Shown: positions 14,101-25,237 of the stretch, one piece after another | Numbering within the stretch: the stretch's first letter is position 1 | How the letters are laid out: the number at the start of each line of letters is the position of its first letter | Assembly (NCBI RefSeq): GCF_032362555.1 | Contig: NC_083509.1 | Coordinates: 7,959,001-8,023,000, forward strand | Direction of reading: 5' to 3' | DNA: 64,000 nucleotides | DNA from: Amyelois transitella | Taxonomy: Eukaryota > Arthropoda > Insecta > Lepidoptera > Pyralidae | Translations under genes and position numbers: made by a program | Notes under the pieces: generated by a model | Databases searched by the model: none | What the model was told of the DNA's origin: nothing | Seen by the model: only the letters and a program-made list of their open reading frames with translations

Positions 14101-16284
14101 ATTACGAGCGATAACTCTTTAATTAACCTGCCTAATAACAGAGTGTTTGCATTCAAGCCGCGCCCGCGCACCGCGTTCGGCCAATTATAAGATTGACGAT
14201 CTATACGTGATACAAAGAGCAATATAGATAATAAATAATAATTATAATAAGTCATCTTTCAAAAACAAGTAAGTCTTTGTATAATTATAAATGTAAGCAA
14301 TAACCGAACTGCGGTGTACATTTAAATAAAAGTTTTTATTATTCCAAATATCATTCTGACAGCACTATAAGTTTTTGATATTTTTCTACTAATTTATTAT
14401 GGGATATGATTTTTTTTCTATTGTGGAATGACTGCTATACACAGTAACTGCTGTAAACAGTATATCAAATATGGCTTATTAAATATTAAAAAGATACCTA
14501 CTATCTCTAAAACTTCTAATTTTCAAAACGGTCAAGAGAGTTATATTGATGAATTGTGTATTTTTGTCGTCTGTCTATTTATAAAGATAATGACAATGCG
14601 TTAATTGCATCATTATGCTCCTTAAAATCGGGTGGTCTTGCGTACGCGCAATTAGTGGGATAAACATGCGTCAGCGCACGTCACCGCAGCATCACGCCAC
14701 CCGGGGTTATCTGGAGGAGCCCTAGCGAGGGGAAACAAGGTCATCTTTACTTTCTAATTAATAATATATCATTGGGACATTATCTGTAAACCGCTTCTAG
14801 TAATTGGTAACTGTATGAATAAAGCTTGGACTACATTATACATAATGTCTGAATATTCATTTAAACCACACAATTTTCAAAGAAGTTAAAAAAGTGTGGC
14901 CTCTGATGGTTTGTCCTGTTTAAAGACTAAACTTAACTAAAAAAAATTATGAAGTGTAAGTACTACGATATATTAATTTATGATTTGGTTTGAAAGGAAA
15001 ATTTCTAGCTTACTTCTGCTTTTTTTAGTATTTTATTCATTTTTATTTCATCAAAAGATTATCATAGCAACTAGACTTTACGTAAGATATTCACTAGACA
15101 CATAAGCGACATGTTGTTAAAATGTATGACTTCTTTTATTTATTTGAGAGGAATACCTGAAAACAATATAAGTATTTCTATAAGCTAAGTATTTTTATAA
15201 GCAGCTTATCCCATATATATTTTTAATTGTTTATATATTTTTTAATAGTTCTTGCTTCACTTCAGATCGATAACATTGTTTAAAAAATAGTATCAAAATA
15301 TATACTTTGGACTATGAAATATGAACTTGGGCTATTTTGTTTTTATTGTCTTAATAAGATAAGCAAAACAATAAAATGAATTGTGTCATATGCCAAATAA
15401 AAATCCATATCTACTGTTTAAACTCTTGGCATGAATGACGAGTGCTATATAGGTATTTTCGCGGCCTACCGTACTATAGTTTTTGTAACATGTATTCATA
15501 TACTGAAGTACTTAGTTTGGCAAAACCCTACGGAGCTATTCCTCCGACTTGTAGTTTTTAATATTAAGTAAGCAAAAAGGTGTCATTTAACAATTTATCT
15601 TTTGAGCTTTAATGAAATCAGGATTTCCTTAAATTTTCTTTATCTACCTTCAAATTACAAGAGGTGAAGTATAAGAAAACAAGCTTGTCGGCTAACTCAT
15701 TCTTAAGTAGGTGCTAGATATGAAAAAATAGTCAAACATTATGAGTAATTATCTTTTTTAGTAATTTAATTAACTGATTTTCCATTATAAGTGTAACCAT
15801 CAACAAATAAATAGATTACTTCATTGACAGAGAAGAAGTGTTTTACAACTTATAGTCTTATTCTTATGTACTTCTCCAGACTCATTAATTATTTTATGCA
15901 AAATTTTAAGATGATTTGTTTTCTGGATATTGCGTAAAGAGACAACAAACACAAACAAACAAATTATCTTACTTTTGCATTTATAATATTTGTTGACCAC
16001 CTAGTAGTAGGCCGGCGACTTCTACCTCTCTTGTTGTCCAAAAAGGCTTACTCTTTTTGACATGGTCCTCTTTGCATAATTTAAGAAGTATAAAAAAATT
16101 CACTTATTTCATTATGTTTAATTTCGTAAAGCGTACGCCTCGCTCCATAGAATATTGGCGAAGGGTGCAACTGACAACAAATAATGATTTTATTTTGTAA
16201 ATTATGAATGAGTCTATATTACCTGGCAGAAGAAAACAAAAAAATCACCAAATATCCCGTATTAACGACATATACCGCTCCTGC
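8191..16284. other. AT-rich non-coding stretch, no gene recognised
   Basis: Apart from the perfect palindrome at 8,738-8,786, nothing here supports a gene. Open frames (for example 8,756-8,950, 11,040-11,222, 13,543-13,791 and 14,025-14,255) are short, lie on either strand, and show no domain or splice context. Scattered TAATTA and AATTAATT motifs are frequent and would suit homeodomain-responsive regulatory DNA, but this is only a compositional impression. Confidence 0.4.
8738..8786. repeat. Perfect 19-bp inverted repeat with 11-nt loop
   Basis: Left arm AAAAATGGCTCTTTTAAAT (8,738-8,756) and right arm (8,768-8,786) are exact reverse complements, separated by 11 nt. The stem would form a stable hairpin in single-stranded DNA or RNA. 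It is not inside a recognised gene. Confidence 0.85.
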
Positions 16285-16337
16285 TAGTCATCATTAGTCG
16301 TCAGGTCGTCAGTAGTCAGGCGGCCGGTCGTCAGGCC
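16285..16337 (+). repeat. Short GTCGTCAGG-type minisatellite
   Basis: Three copies of GTCGTCAGG, plus degenerate AGTAGTCAGG units, occur within about 50 bp just left of a GC-rich patch (16,338-16,390). A local tandem expansion is the simplest reading. Confidence 0.6.
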
Positions 16338-18442
16338 AACTAATTGGCCCGCACTCCGCGCCGCCGGCTCCAGGCGCACTTCGCCACACTAACAAACAAA
16401 TTAGTCCCAGAAACTGATGTCGATGCCGATTTAGGGTTACCGCTCAATACCTTGACCATATTAGGGTTACGGTTGACCTTCTAATATTCCAATAAAATTG
16501 CCCGAAATCTTATTTCTTTGTTTGTAATTTCATTGTACATCATGTAAACCTTCTTCTTGTGTAAGTAACTCTTCTCAGTGAAGTGCAGTAACCTCCATTC
16601 ATTCAGTCAGTCAATTAAATCAGCTTTACAAATTGTACGGAAATTAATTTATTTAAAGCTATGAGCATAATAGAGCAGATTGAATGAGGCCTATACCAAA
16701 TTAATTGAACAGAAATATAGTTTCTACCGACTAGGTACTTTTTTTCATTGAATAAAAACTATCAAGTGATGCCCTTATGGTGAAACTAACTGCAGTAGCT
16801 CTGTTTACGTAAAAAGTATCCTATGTCCATCCTATATGTATGCAAAATTTCATGGAGAAGGGTTTAACCTAACATACTTCTAACTAAGGATAATTTATTT
16901 ATCAATTGTCTCGTTAACAATTATTTTCCTAATGCTAATTAATCGATAGAATGACGTAAGTATAAAATAAATATTTAAACGAATATGTATTATAATCTGT
17001 TACATTCTGCCTAAGTATATGAAAAATATCAATTTAATATAAAAAAGGTAAATTATCAGCCATCTACTTTGGTACAACTCACTGCAAAAAAAAAACATGT
17101 AGGCTTAGAGTTTATGCGTTTTTTGCCCAAGGGAGTTCAAATCTACAAAAAGACTCCTAAAAATATTTGTTATCAAAATCTTTAGAAATTTTCCATATAG
17201 GATTCAAATATAAATTGCAAGTCTAGTACAAGTTTATAATTGTTAAAGTCCTTTTGCAACGGTTTTTATTAGAAATAAAGTAACCTATATTCCAACTCTT
17301 TTTTATTTTTTACCAACTGCAAACCCTGTGTAGGCTGAGGTCGAAAGTAATTAGGTTGTTAGTGAGGTTATGTTTTTCAGTAGAACCTCGCTGCTCCTCT
17401 CGTTTCTAATTTTATTACTTCACCCAGTGTCGCCCTTCGCTTCTTACACTATCTATTGAAAGTTAGAATACTAAGCGAAAATTTATTAAATTGACGTGAC
17501 GTACTTACGTTGCAGGCAATTTGTTGCTTATTTTGATGCTTGCAATTTCAATCTAATATTACAATATTTATAAGCCCATTTGCGGCCGCAGTGCGAACCA
17601 ATCAGGCTTGATTAATTTGTCATAACACCCTCATTATTATAGCCTGTTTATTAATTTACCAAAGTTAATTACCTAATGGAAATGCACCAGCTTATATTAT
17701 GGGCATTGCTTATATATTATGAACGAGCAAGTCATTATTGTATGCATGCGCGTCTATTGGAGCAATAATTTGGGCGCAAGAAAATTAATTTGTAAAATTT
17801 CTTCATCAGGTCATTATTTTAAATGTTTGCACTTATTTTAGAAAACGTATTACTTTTAACTCAACCGACAAGAACTAGTTCTCTTAATCCATAACTTTAT
17901 ATTATTATGAATATTTAAATGATGATTAGTTAACAAAATATTGTTGGTTTTGTAAATGCTAATTGTGGCAAGTTTCTTATTAACCTTAATTATACTAAGT
18001 TATAATGGCTTCCTGGAAAGTATCATTATAATTTAAATAAATATTAACTACATTTTTACTCAACAGTTAATTAGAAGCATTTTAGTGTATATCATACGAT
18101 TTTTGCCATTGGAATGTCATTACGGTTAATTGAGATATTTTATATGAAGTCTTAATTTGGGCAAAGAATTATAATTGTGACTAATTGGTGGGGCCTTACC
18201 CCGCCGCCTTAAATTCCGACATGCATGCATTTTGTTTAGTTTATGGAACTGCTTATTAAAACTGAGCTTATTTTTAAGGAATGTTACGATAACATTATTA
18301 AATAACGTAAAAGTAAATACTGCACTTAACCAAATTATTTGAAAAAATACATTATGTTTATGATTAGGTTTATATTAATTAAGCTCAATCATCTCAAAAT
18401 TCGAACAGTGGTCCCACCTAATGAGGCTAAGATATTAACTAC
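16338..18442. other. AT-rich non-coding stretch with a small old repeat remnant
   Basis: No gene is recognised. The segment near 16,800-16,870 resembles part of the dispersed repeat at 18,443-18,650 (text around AAAAAGTATCCTATGT and AAATTTCATGG), so it is probably a diverged copy. Confidence 0.35.
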
Positions 18443-18650
18443 TAGAGGCCGCCCGCGACTTCGTCCGCATGGAAACCCTATCAATCCCGCGGGAACTCTG
18501 GGATAAAAAGTAGCCTATGTGTTATTCTGGGTCTTCAGCTACCTACATACCAAATTTCATGGTAATCGGTTCAGTAGTTTTTGCGTGAAAGAGTAATAAA
18601 CATCCATACAAACTTTCGCCTTTATAATAGTAGTAGGATTTGTAAAAAAT
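18443..18650 (+). repeat. Dispersed lepidopteran repeat, relatively intact
   Basis: The copy opens with GCCCGCGACTTCGTCCGC, runs through the phrase 'AAATTTCATGGTAATCGG' and ends at ATAATAGTAGTAGGAT. This architecture recurs across moth and butterfly genomes as a short non-coding repeat, probably the 3' part of a non-LTR element or a derivative. It has no coding potential. Family naming needs a repeat library search. Confidence 0.6.
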
Positions 18651-20885
18651 AATGACTTAGTGTCAAATTATTCAAATTAAAAAGATAAAAAATCTTTACT
18701 GATATATTTTCTATTTTTGATTAACTTTTATAGGTATTGGGCTAATGTTTGTTTCCCAAATAAATAAAATTAAAATAAATCATAAAATAACTTAAATGAC
18801 TCCTTTTATAACTTTCATTGTATAAAAGCAGAATACGAAAGAGATTCGTTTATCGTCATTGGGCTGAATTTGCAGTACCCATGCGGTGTTTCCTTTTGTT
18901 CTTACGCATTTGTCCCTGAGGATTTGCATTTGAGATTTAATTTTTAAAATTATGGGAATTAAGTGCATTTAAGTACATCATAAGTTTTTATGATGAAAAT
19001 ATATTGACACCTCAAAGTTTAGCTGGATTGCTTTTGATACAGACAAAAATTTAATTCAGAGATAGTATCAGGTTGTTTGTCTGAAAGAAAAATTCCAGGT
19101 TTAAAAGCCTTCCCTGTGATAAGTTTCTCACAACAAATTTCTCGAAATCTACCTACCTTCATCATCGTTGGAAATCACTTATGAGTTTCTTATTAAAAAA
19201 AACTGGCAAGTTAAGAGTCAATAAGTATTTTACATTGATATATTTTAAGTTCATCTATCCGTTACGCTAGTGACTTATCATTAAAAAAAAACACAATCGA
19301 TTAAGAATTGAGTGATCGTAAAATCTCAAGTGGGGTCAAATTAACGGGAACATAGTGGAATAAAACGTATTTATAATTAAGGAATGAGGCATCGCTCCTC
19401 CCTCGTATAGTGATGTAGCTCTAATGAGCCGGTTGCTAATTAGCGAGTAAACAAGCTGGTACCGGATTCTAATTGGCTTTTGGGACGACCATGTCGCGTT
19501 TGGTTTCCTTTACATGCACCTACGCTTATAATTTCATTCCAAAAACAGGAAATATCTGTTATCGACAGCGACATAAATTGTGGTTCTGTGTTGCTGCACA
19601 AATTGTTTGCTACGCCCATTTTCGGTACACTTAGTTAGAGTCTAGGAACTTGCATAGTTGCACATTCTTGGCATGATGTTTTATACAATTATAAAAAATA
19701 AGCACTTCCTTTTAGTTTATGCAAGGTAAAAAACATAATCATATAAAAATTGGAACGAAACTAACCAAAAATTACTTTAGCTTTTACAAATTTGGGTTGG
19801 CTTTAAAAACAGTATTGATTTTAAATGGAGTCAGTAGGCCAATCAAATCAACAGTCTATATAACTAACAAACTATATCTTAACAGCATTAAGAAACATAT
19901 TTGTACAAAAAATCACTGAAAGAAAATTTCATCGCGCAAAGTTATCAAAAGCATCATTATATCAATGATAAGTACCCAATCTACACTTCTCAAGTTCACA
20001 AGAACAACAACAAACATCATGATTCAAAAATCACACATCATTTTAAAGATTAAATTAATTATAACACCATAATGATGCACAAATATTTCATTGTCTAATT
20101 ATTTTTGTATTACTAAACTTCGGCCAACTTTTGAACACGATATTTTCAAAGCCCAAAAAAGGGTAGATAAAGCATAGCTTTTTTGTTTCAGAGTTCTTAT
20201 CTGTTTCTACGTCTTAAATAATGAGTGGGCATATCTGAACCAGTTATTTGAAGCTTGGTTTCAATGACAGTAAATTAGTTGCATCTGCGATAACCTAACG
20301 AGTACACTACTTTGAGATATGTTTTGAGAGATAAGATTTTTTCTTTTAAACGTTTTGTTAATTAACAAAATATATGATTAGTTTTAATTTTGACATGACA
20401 CATGTTTTAATTTTAATTGGTATTTTGTATATGGGATTTTCAAAAAATATATAAAGAGCAATATCTAAAGTTCGCTCATCCAGATTGTTTTTGGAGGCGT
20501 GTCAATGTTATTTTAACAACAATTAGAAAAGTTTTTGTATCAAGTACTTCTTAATAATTGTTTATATTTAAAATTCGTAATATATTCTTATAAGAAATAA
20601 TAAATAAACCTTATAAGAAAAAATACCTACCTATTTACCTCCAGTTATTTTAACCTAAGGAGTTTTTAAATTGTACAGTGGTGGTACTAGTGGAGTAGAG
20701 ATCATTAAGCGGACTCTTCAAAGCTGTCGCCGCATTACACTAATTGACGCAATTAGAGGGATTGCCGAACGGAAATAAAAGTCGGCTCACCTTCATGAAC
20801 CGCCGGCCCCGCCAATTAGCTTAGCAACTCGTAATTAGCCTCTTCAGAACACTCTTACGCAGATTAGTCTTTTACACAAAAAGGG
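18651..20885. other. AT-rich non-coding stretch, no gene recognised
   Basis: Only short spurious frames are present (for example 19,719-19,919, rich in Lys and Asn as expected from AT-rich DNA). No repeat or RNA gene was recognised. Confidence 0.4.
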
Positions 20886-20887
20886 GA

Positions 20888-21200
20888 TCACAGCACGGAA
20901 AAATCGTGTTCATTTTTCGTGCACGCGGCGAATTATTTTCACGACACAGAAAAGTTTTTCGCGATCGCGCGTACGGTAGTCGTGCGTCGTGTACCAACGT
21001 AAGCTCGTTACGGCCGCTACGAAGCGAATGAGCCCACTTTGGCGGGAGGAGGCCGCCACTCACACCGTCTAGGCGGGGTGCAGCCCTTCCTTTTCTCGTG
21101 CGAAAGCTCTGCCATTGCGGAGCTTTTCGCACTGAGTCAGTAGAGCACATGTGACCTTTCGTTTCTGCAGTGACGCTTTAGCGCTGTAAGTGGGCAGATT
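20888..21200. promoter_or_regulatory. CpG/GC-rich island in AT-rich DNA, candidate promoter or conserved element
   Basis: About 300 bp are markedly richer in GC and CpG than the surrounding DNA. An initiator-like TCAGT (near 21,137) is followed by a strong splice-donor-like GTAAGT (near 21,186), so a non-coding first exon on the + strand is conceivable. Minus-strand open frames across the island are most likely a by-product of its composition. No coding family is recognised. The call rests on composition and two short motifs only. Confidence 0.25.
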
Positions 21201-24000
21201 TTGTACGGTGTTGTATTTAGGCCTAAATAAAATTATTCGGAACAAAATATGCATGGATGGATAGACCACAGATTATATAAAAATACAATTTCTATGTTTA
21301 TGTCCATGGGATAAGAGCACTGTAAATTTTGAAATTATTCTCGTTTATATTTCACAATAAAAGACAGGTTAAATTAACTTAAACACTTCATCATAAGTCC
21401 TAATGAATTAAACTTAAGAACATAGAAAGATTTTCGCAAACAAGACAAACATCTACTGCACAACAACATTAAAACCTGCTCTTGTGCTCTTGGTAAAGGG
21501 TCAATTTCAAACACCATTGAATGTTGCATTATAGAATCTGTACCCAGGCCTGGCTCGCCATTCATCATTGATAAAACTAGTCGGCGACACCTCATTCATT
21601 GCGTTATATCGGAACCGAGCCAAGGGATCTGAGGAACTATGGTCGGCAAAAAAACTACCTATTATATAGGACAGTGACAGACAGAACTACTATTCATAGT
21701 ATTCAAATTAGACCCTTTTGTTCAGCGACGGGATATAGGAGAATTCTCAAATCTTTCGTCTTTGTAAATATAATTAATTTATGAAGTAATGACTATAATG
21801 CTTGCATATACACAATGAGAACATCGCGGATTAAAGGTTCGTACTCGTAGTTGTTGTTATATCAATGTTTATGTAGGTATAATTAAAGTCTATAAATGAC
21901 CATTTATAAAGAATGTTAGAAGTAAGTATATTTTATGGAAGCATATTTTGAAAATCAGTTAAAACTTTATTATGTTCATTTTAAATTTTATGCCAATATT
22001 CACTGCATATATTTTTACAATACACTTACATTATTTATTAATGACCTTCCAGACTTTAAAGCTGAAAATACAAATTTTTGAGAAAAAAAAATATCATTAT
22101 TTTGTATAAGTAGGTTTAACACGTCTGGCCCATATCTCCCATGATCTAATTTTAGTTGCACAATATAACGAAACTTTACATAAAACGTCTACACAATCAC
22201 AGTCGCACTAAGCCTTGTTATCCGTCTTTTCTTATGCATGCACCTCTATGGAATCAATTAAAGTGAGTTAAAAGGGGTGCCATAAAGCATGATTTATTGC
22301 CCACGGCCATAATAGTTTTTAATTAATATTTCAAGAGGGTAGTGTCTAGATGGAACTGCTTTAAGGGCTCTTAGGTGTACCTTCTCAAGTAACCAGTTTT
22401 ATGTGTTTTTTGTGCGTATGAGTATTTTAATGTTTGGTCGAAGTAGTAATTAAAATGCTGATCTTAAAATGTATTCGTTAAAAATAAGATATTATTAAAA
22501 GACCAACAAATAAATTATTAAGTTAACATTTTGATTCTGCTCTATACTATACTACTCAATAAATAGTTACAAATTATAATGCACATTGCATTTTCATATC
22601 ATGTTGCGCATTTTGAAAAGTTAAGGTCCAAAATTCAATAGTTATTGATAAAAAGGAGTTTGATTGGGCAGAGACATAATAGCACAATTAAATAAAATGC
22701 TGCAAACGCTTGCGCAAATTGATACAGAAACGTATCAATTTGCGATCCATTCAACAAACGCCCCTAAAAATCAAGGATGTGGTGAAATAGGGCGCAATTT
22801 AAATGGCATGGCATTTCATCATTAATTTTTGTGACTGGGTTCAAATTATTCCTTAATAGTTTTAATAAATACCTAAGCCAATATTGCAGCAGAGATAATA
22901 TCCCGTGAAATGACATGAACTGGTTTTTAATGCGAAAAGCGCTTTAAAAAAGTTCAAATGTCGAGATTTTCACGAAGACATAAACAAACAAAATTTGAAT
23001 AACAAAAAAATTGCAAACTTTTCTCATTTCATATTATATGCTTTACCAAGTCCTGTCCTCCTGTCCTGTCCTGTCCAAGGGGTCAATAAACTAAAATATA
23101 TAAAGTAATAGATACTTATATAAAATATAGATGCGCTTTATTAGATATTTTCTTACATAAATAATAATAATTCACATAATTTATCACATTACATCCTCAT
23201 ACACATTTGCACTCGGCATGCCAATTAACTATGTATTATATCGTGTTAATGCGAGCAAACATTATACTTGTCTTGTTACAACATCGATAAATCACTGAAC
23301 ATCACTAGTCTTACAGCTGTCCTAGCATACATTGACGTATTTATTTTCTATGCGAGTTTAATTTATTGCAGTGTAACTCGAGACATGTTCGGTCACAAAT
23401 CATCTCGGCTTTTCGTATTTCAGCGACACTTTGTCTGCTTCTTAAACATTTGCCCCCATCACTAAAGGGGTTATAGAAACATCTAGTCGATGTATGTGTA
23501 TATCGGCTGATATCTGAATATTCTTTTGCAGTTTGGCGACGAATTCGTACTGTAATAAGGCTGAGAATTGAATATAATTTAATTTCAAAGAGCAAATAAT
23601 GATGTGGCGATCGGCTTTGTGCACAGTCGACCTGATTTTATTGAATAGGCTATAATTTCCATTTTCTTGTAGTGTGTCGCGCAAACGGAACTTGTTCCAG
23701 TTTTATTGAGCCCTTTAATAAACAAAGGAACACTCCCTGCTTATTAGTTTACGTTTCTATAAACGGATTACTGTGTTGAATACTTCGCATTTCTATTGAA
23801 CTACATGATTATGTTATTCATACATCCTTTAGCTGTTTTTAAAATATTATTTTTGAACTTTTTATATAAGCACACAATACAGTACATTATCCTACTAAAA
23901 TTATAAAGCAAAAATTTCTAAGGAAATGTGGATGTGTGTTTGTTACTATTTGACGGAAAAACTTCTGAAGCTTAGGCATTGTAATAACACTATAAGCTAA
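21201..24000. other. AT-rich non-coding stretch with a short TCCTG microsatellite
   Basis: No gene is supported. A short (TCCTG)n run with one interruption lies at 23,051-23,076. Several overlapping small frames between 23,268 and 23,684 occur on both strands and share no family resemblance. Confidence 0.4.
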
Positions 24001-24253
24001 CGGCCTCTGTGGCTCAGCGGTAGTACGCTTGTCTGTGACACCGGAGGTCCCGGGTTCGAATCCCGGTCAGGGCATGATGAGAAAAGAACTTTTTCTGATT
24101 GTCCTGGGTCTTGGATGTTTATCTATATAAGTATTTATTATAAAATATAGTATCGTTGAGTTAGTATCTCGTAACACAAGTTTCGAACTTACTTCGAGGC
24201 TAACTCAATCAGTGTAATTTGTCCCGTATATATTTATTTATTTATTTATTTAA
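24001..24253 (+). mobile_element. tRNA-derived SINE
   Basis: The head is tRNA-like: an A box around 24,009-24,021 (GTGGCTCAGCGGT) and a perfect B box GGTTCGAATCC at 24,053-24,063. It is followed by a non-tRNA body of about 165 bp and a (TTTA)n tail ending near 24,252. The acceptor stem is mismatched at internal positions, so this is not a functional tRNA gene. The body resembles a SINE family widespread in moths. The internal RNA polymerase III promoter looks intact. A convincing target-site duplication was not found; the flanks share only AAGCT. Confidence 0.85.
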
Positions 24254-24351
24254 AGCTTTTTTATAATGTAACCATAATATTACTATAATAACTGTCATAT
24301 AAGTCGGTAAAAAATCAGCCCTTTGAAGCTGTTTTTTTCGTTGACGTGGAG

Positions 24352-24437
24352 GAAGGCGCTGATACTGGTACAAGCGCCTTCGTCCGTCCTTCGTCGTGTA
24401 TTTATTATAACCTAGCTGGCTAGATTATAATAAATAC
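24352..24437. repeat. Two adjacent perfect inverted repeats
   Basis: The first hairpin has 9-bp arms GAAGGCGCT / AGCGCCTTC (24,352-24,360 and 24,373-24,381). The second has 13-bp arms GTATTTATTATAA / TTATAATAAATAC (24,398-24,410 and 24,425-24,437). They lie 100 bp beyond the SINE tail. They could be the end of another small element, but no termini were found. Confidence 0.6.
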
Positions 24438-24988
24438 ATTTACTTGATTTGCTCTGCACATTCTGGGTTCGAAGCATCTTAAAACAAGACAAAAATTTAC
24501 AGGAATAGTTCAACTGAATTGGACTACCAACTCCAAAAAATAACGTACATAGTATTAACACAAAATTAACTTTTTAAAATCCACAAAGCACGGCAACAAA
24601 AGGCGATTTATCACGTTCAAACTGTTTAGGCTTATCCGGGCACGAAAGACGTTATTTCCGACTGCTTTCATTGAATTCGACTTAAACCAATTAATCACTC
24701 TTATCAGGTTCTTCGAGTTTTTCAGAGGGATCGGCGACTGACCATTGAGGTACTGTGGGGATAAATGGGCCTTTGTGGGCAATGGGGCCCTTTGTTGGGA
24801 CCTATTGTGTGAGGGACTCATGGCGATGTCAACAGTCAACTGTCGATTTGTCTTCGCCGTTTAAGAAACTGATCGGCTGAGATTAAGGACTGTAACTAGT
24901 TGAGTGAAAGAAATACTTAATAGGTTTCCCCAGACTTTGCTCATTACCAGCTGGGTGTAAGAAATTCTTAAGCATTTTTGTGATATGT
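24438..24988. other. Non-coding stretch, no gene recognised
   Basis: A minus-strand open frame of 94 codons (24,555-24,839) has no recognisable domain and no splice or promoter context. I treat it as chance. Confidence 0.35.
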
Positions 24989-25237
24989 GCCGTGTAATTC
25001 CCGGCACCAGGACCACTTCATCTCTTACACATGAATGTTGTAAAAGACGACTAAGCTTATAAACTTGCAATTTCTTTTTTAGACGATGGACTAGCAACCT
25101 ATCTCTATTTGGCTCTCAATTCTATCATTAAGCCAAATAGCTGAACGTGGCTTTCAGTCTTTTCAAAACTGTTGGCTCTGTTTAGCCCGCAAGGGATATA
25201 GATATCACTTCGTCACACGTCATATGTTGTATGTATC
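24989..25237 (+). mobile_element. SINE-like repeat with RTE-type 3' end, copy 1 (near full length, diverged)
   Basis: This copy starts at GCCGTGTAATTCCCGGCACC, passes through a GTAAAAGACGACTAAGC block, then TAGCTGAACGTGGC, and ends at TAGCCCGCAAGGGATA and a short ATGT-rich tail. It matches, in opposite orientation, the copy at 36,739-36,999, which defines the family. It is non-coding; a minus-strand open frame crossing it is spurious. Confidence 0.75.

Noticed and set aside
16431..16470. Two TTAGGGTTAC motifs suggesting interstitial telomeric sequence
   Set aside because: Only two isolated copies 20 bp apart, not a tandem array, and insect telomeres use TTAGG repeats. Probably chance or a minor local duplication.
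20872..21269. Minus-strand open frames through the CpG-rich island
   Set aside because: GC-rich sequence avoids stop codons; the Arg/Ser/Pro-rich text has no motif and two frames overlap. Composition explains it.
24001..24073. A functional tRNA gene
   Set aside because: A and B boxes are good, but the acceptor stem is mismatched, the anticodon arm is irregular, and a SINE body plus TTTA tail follows directly.
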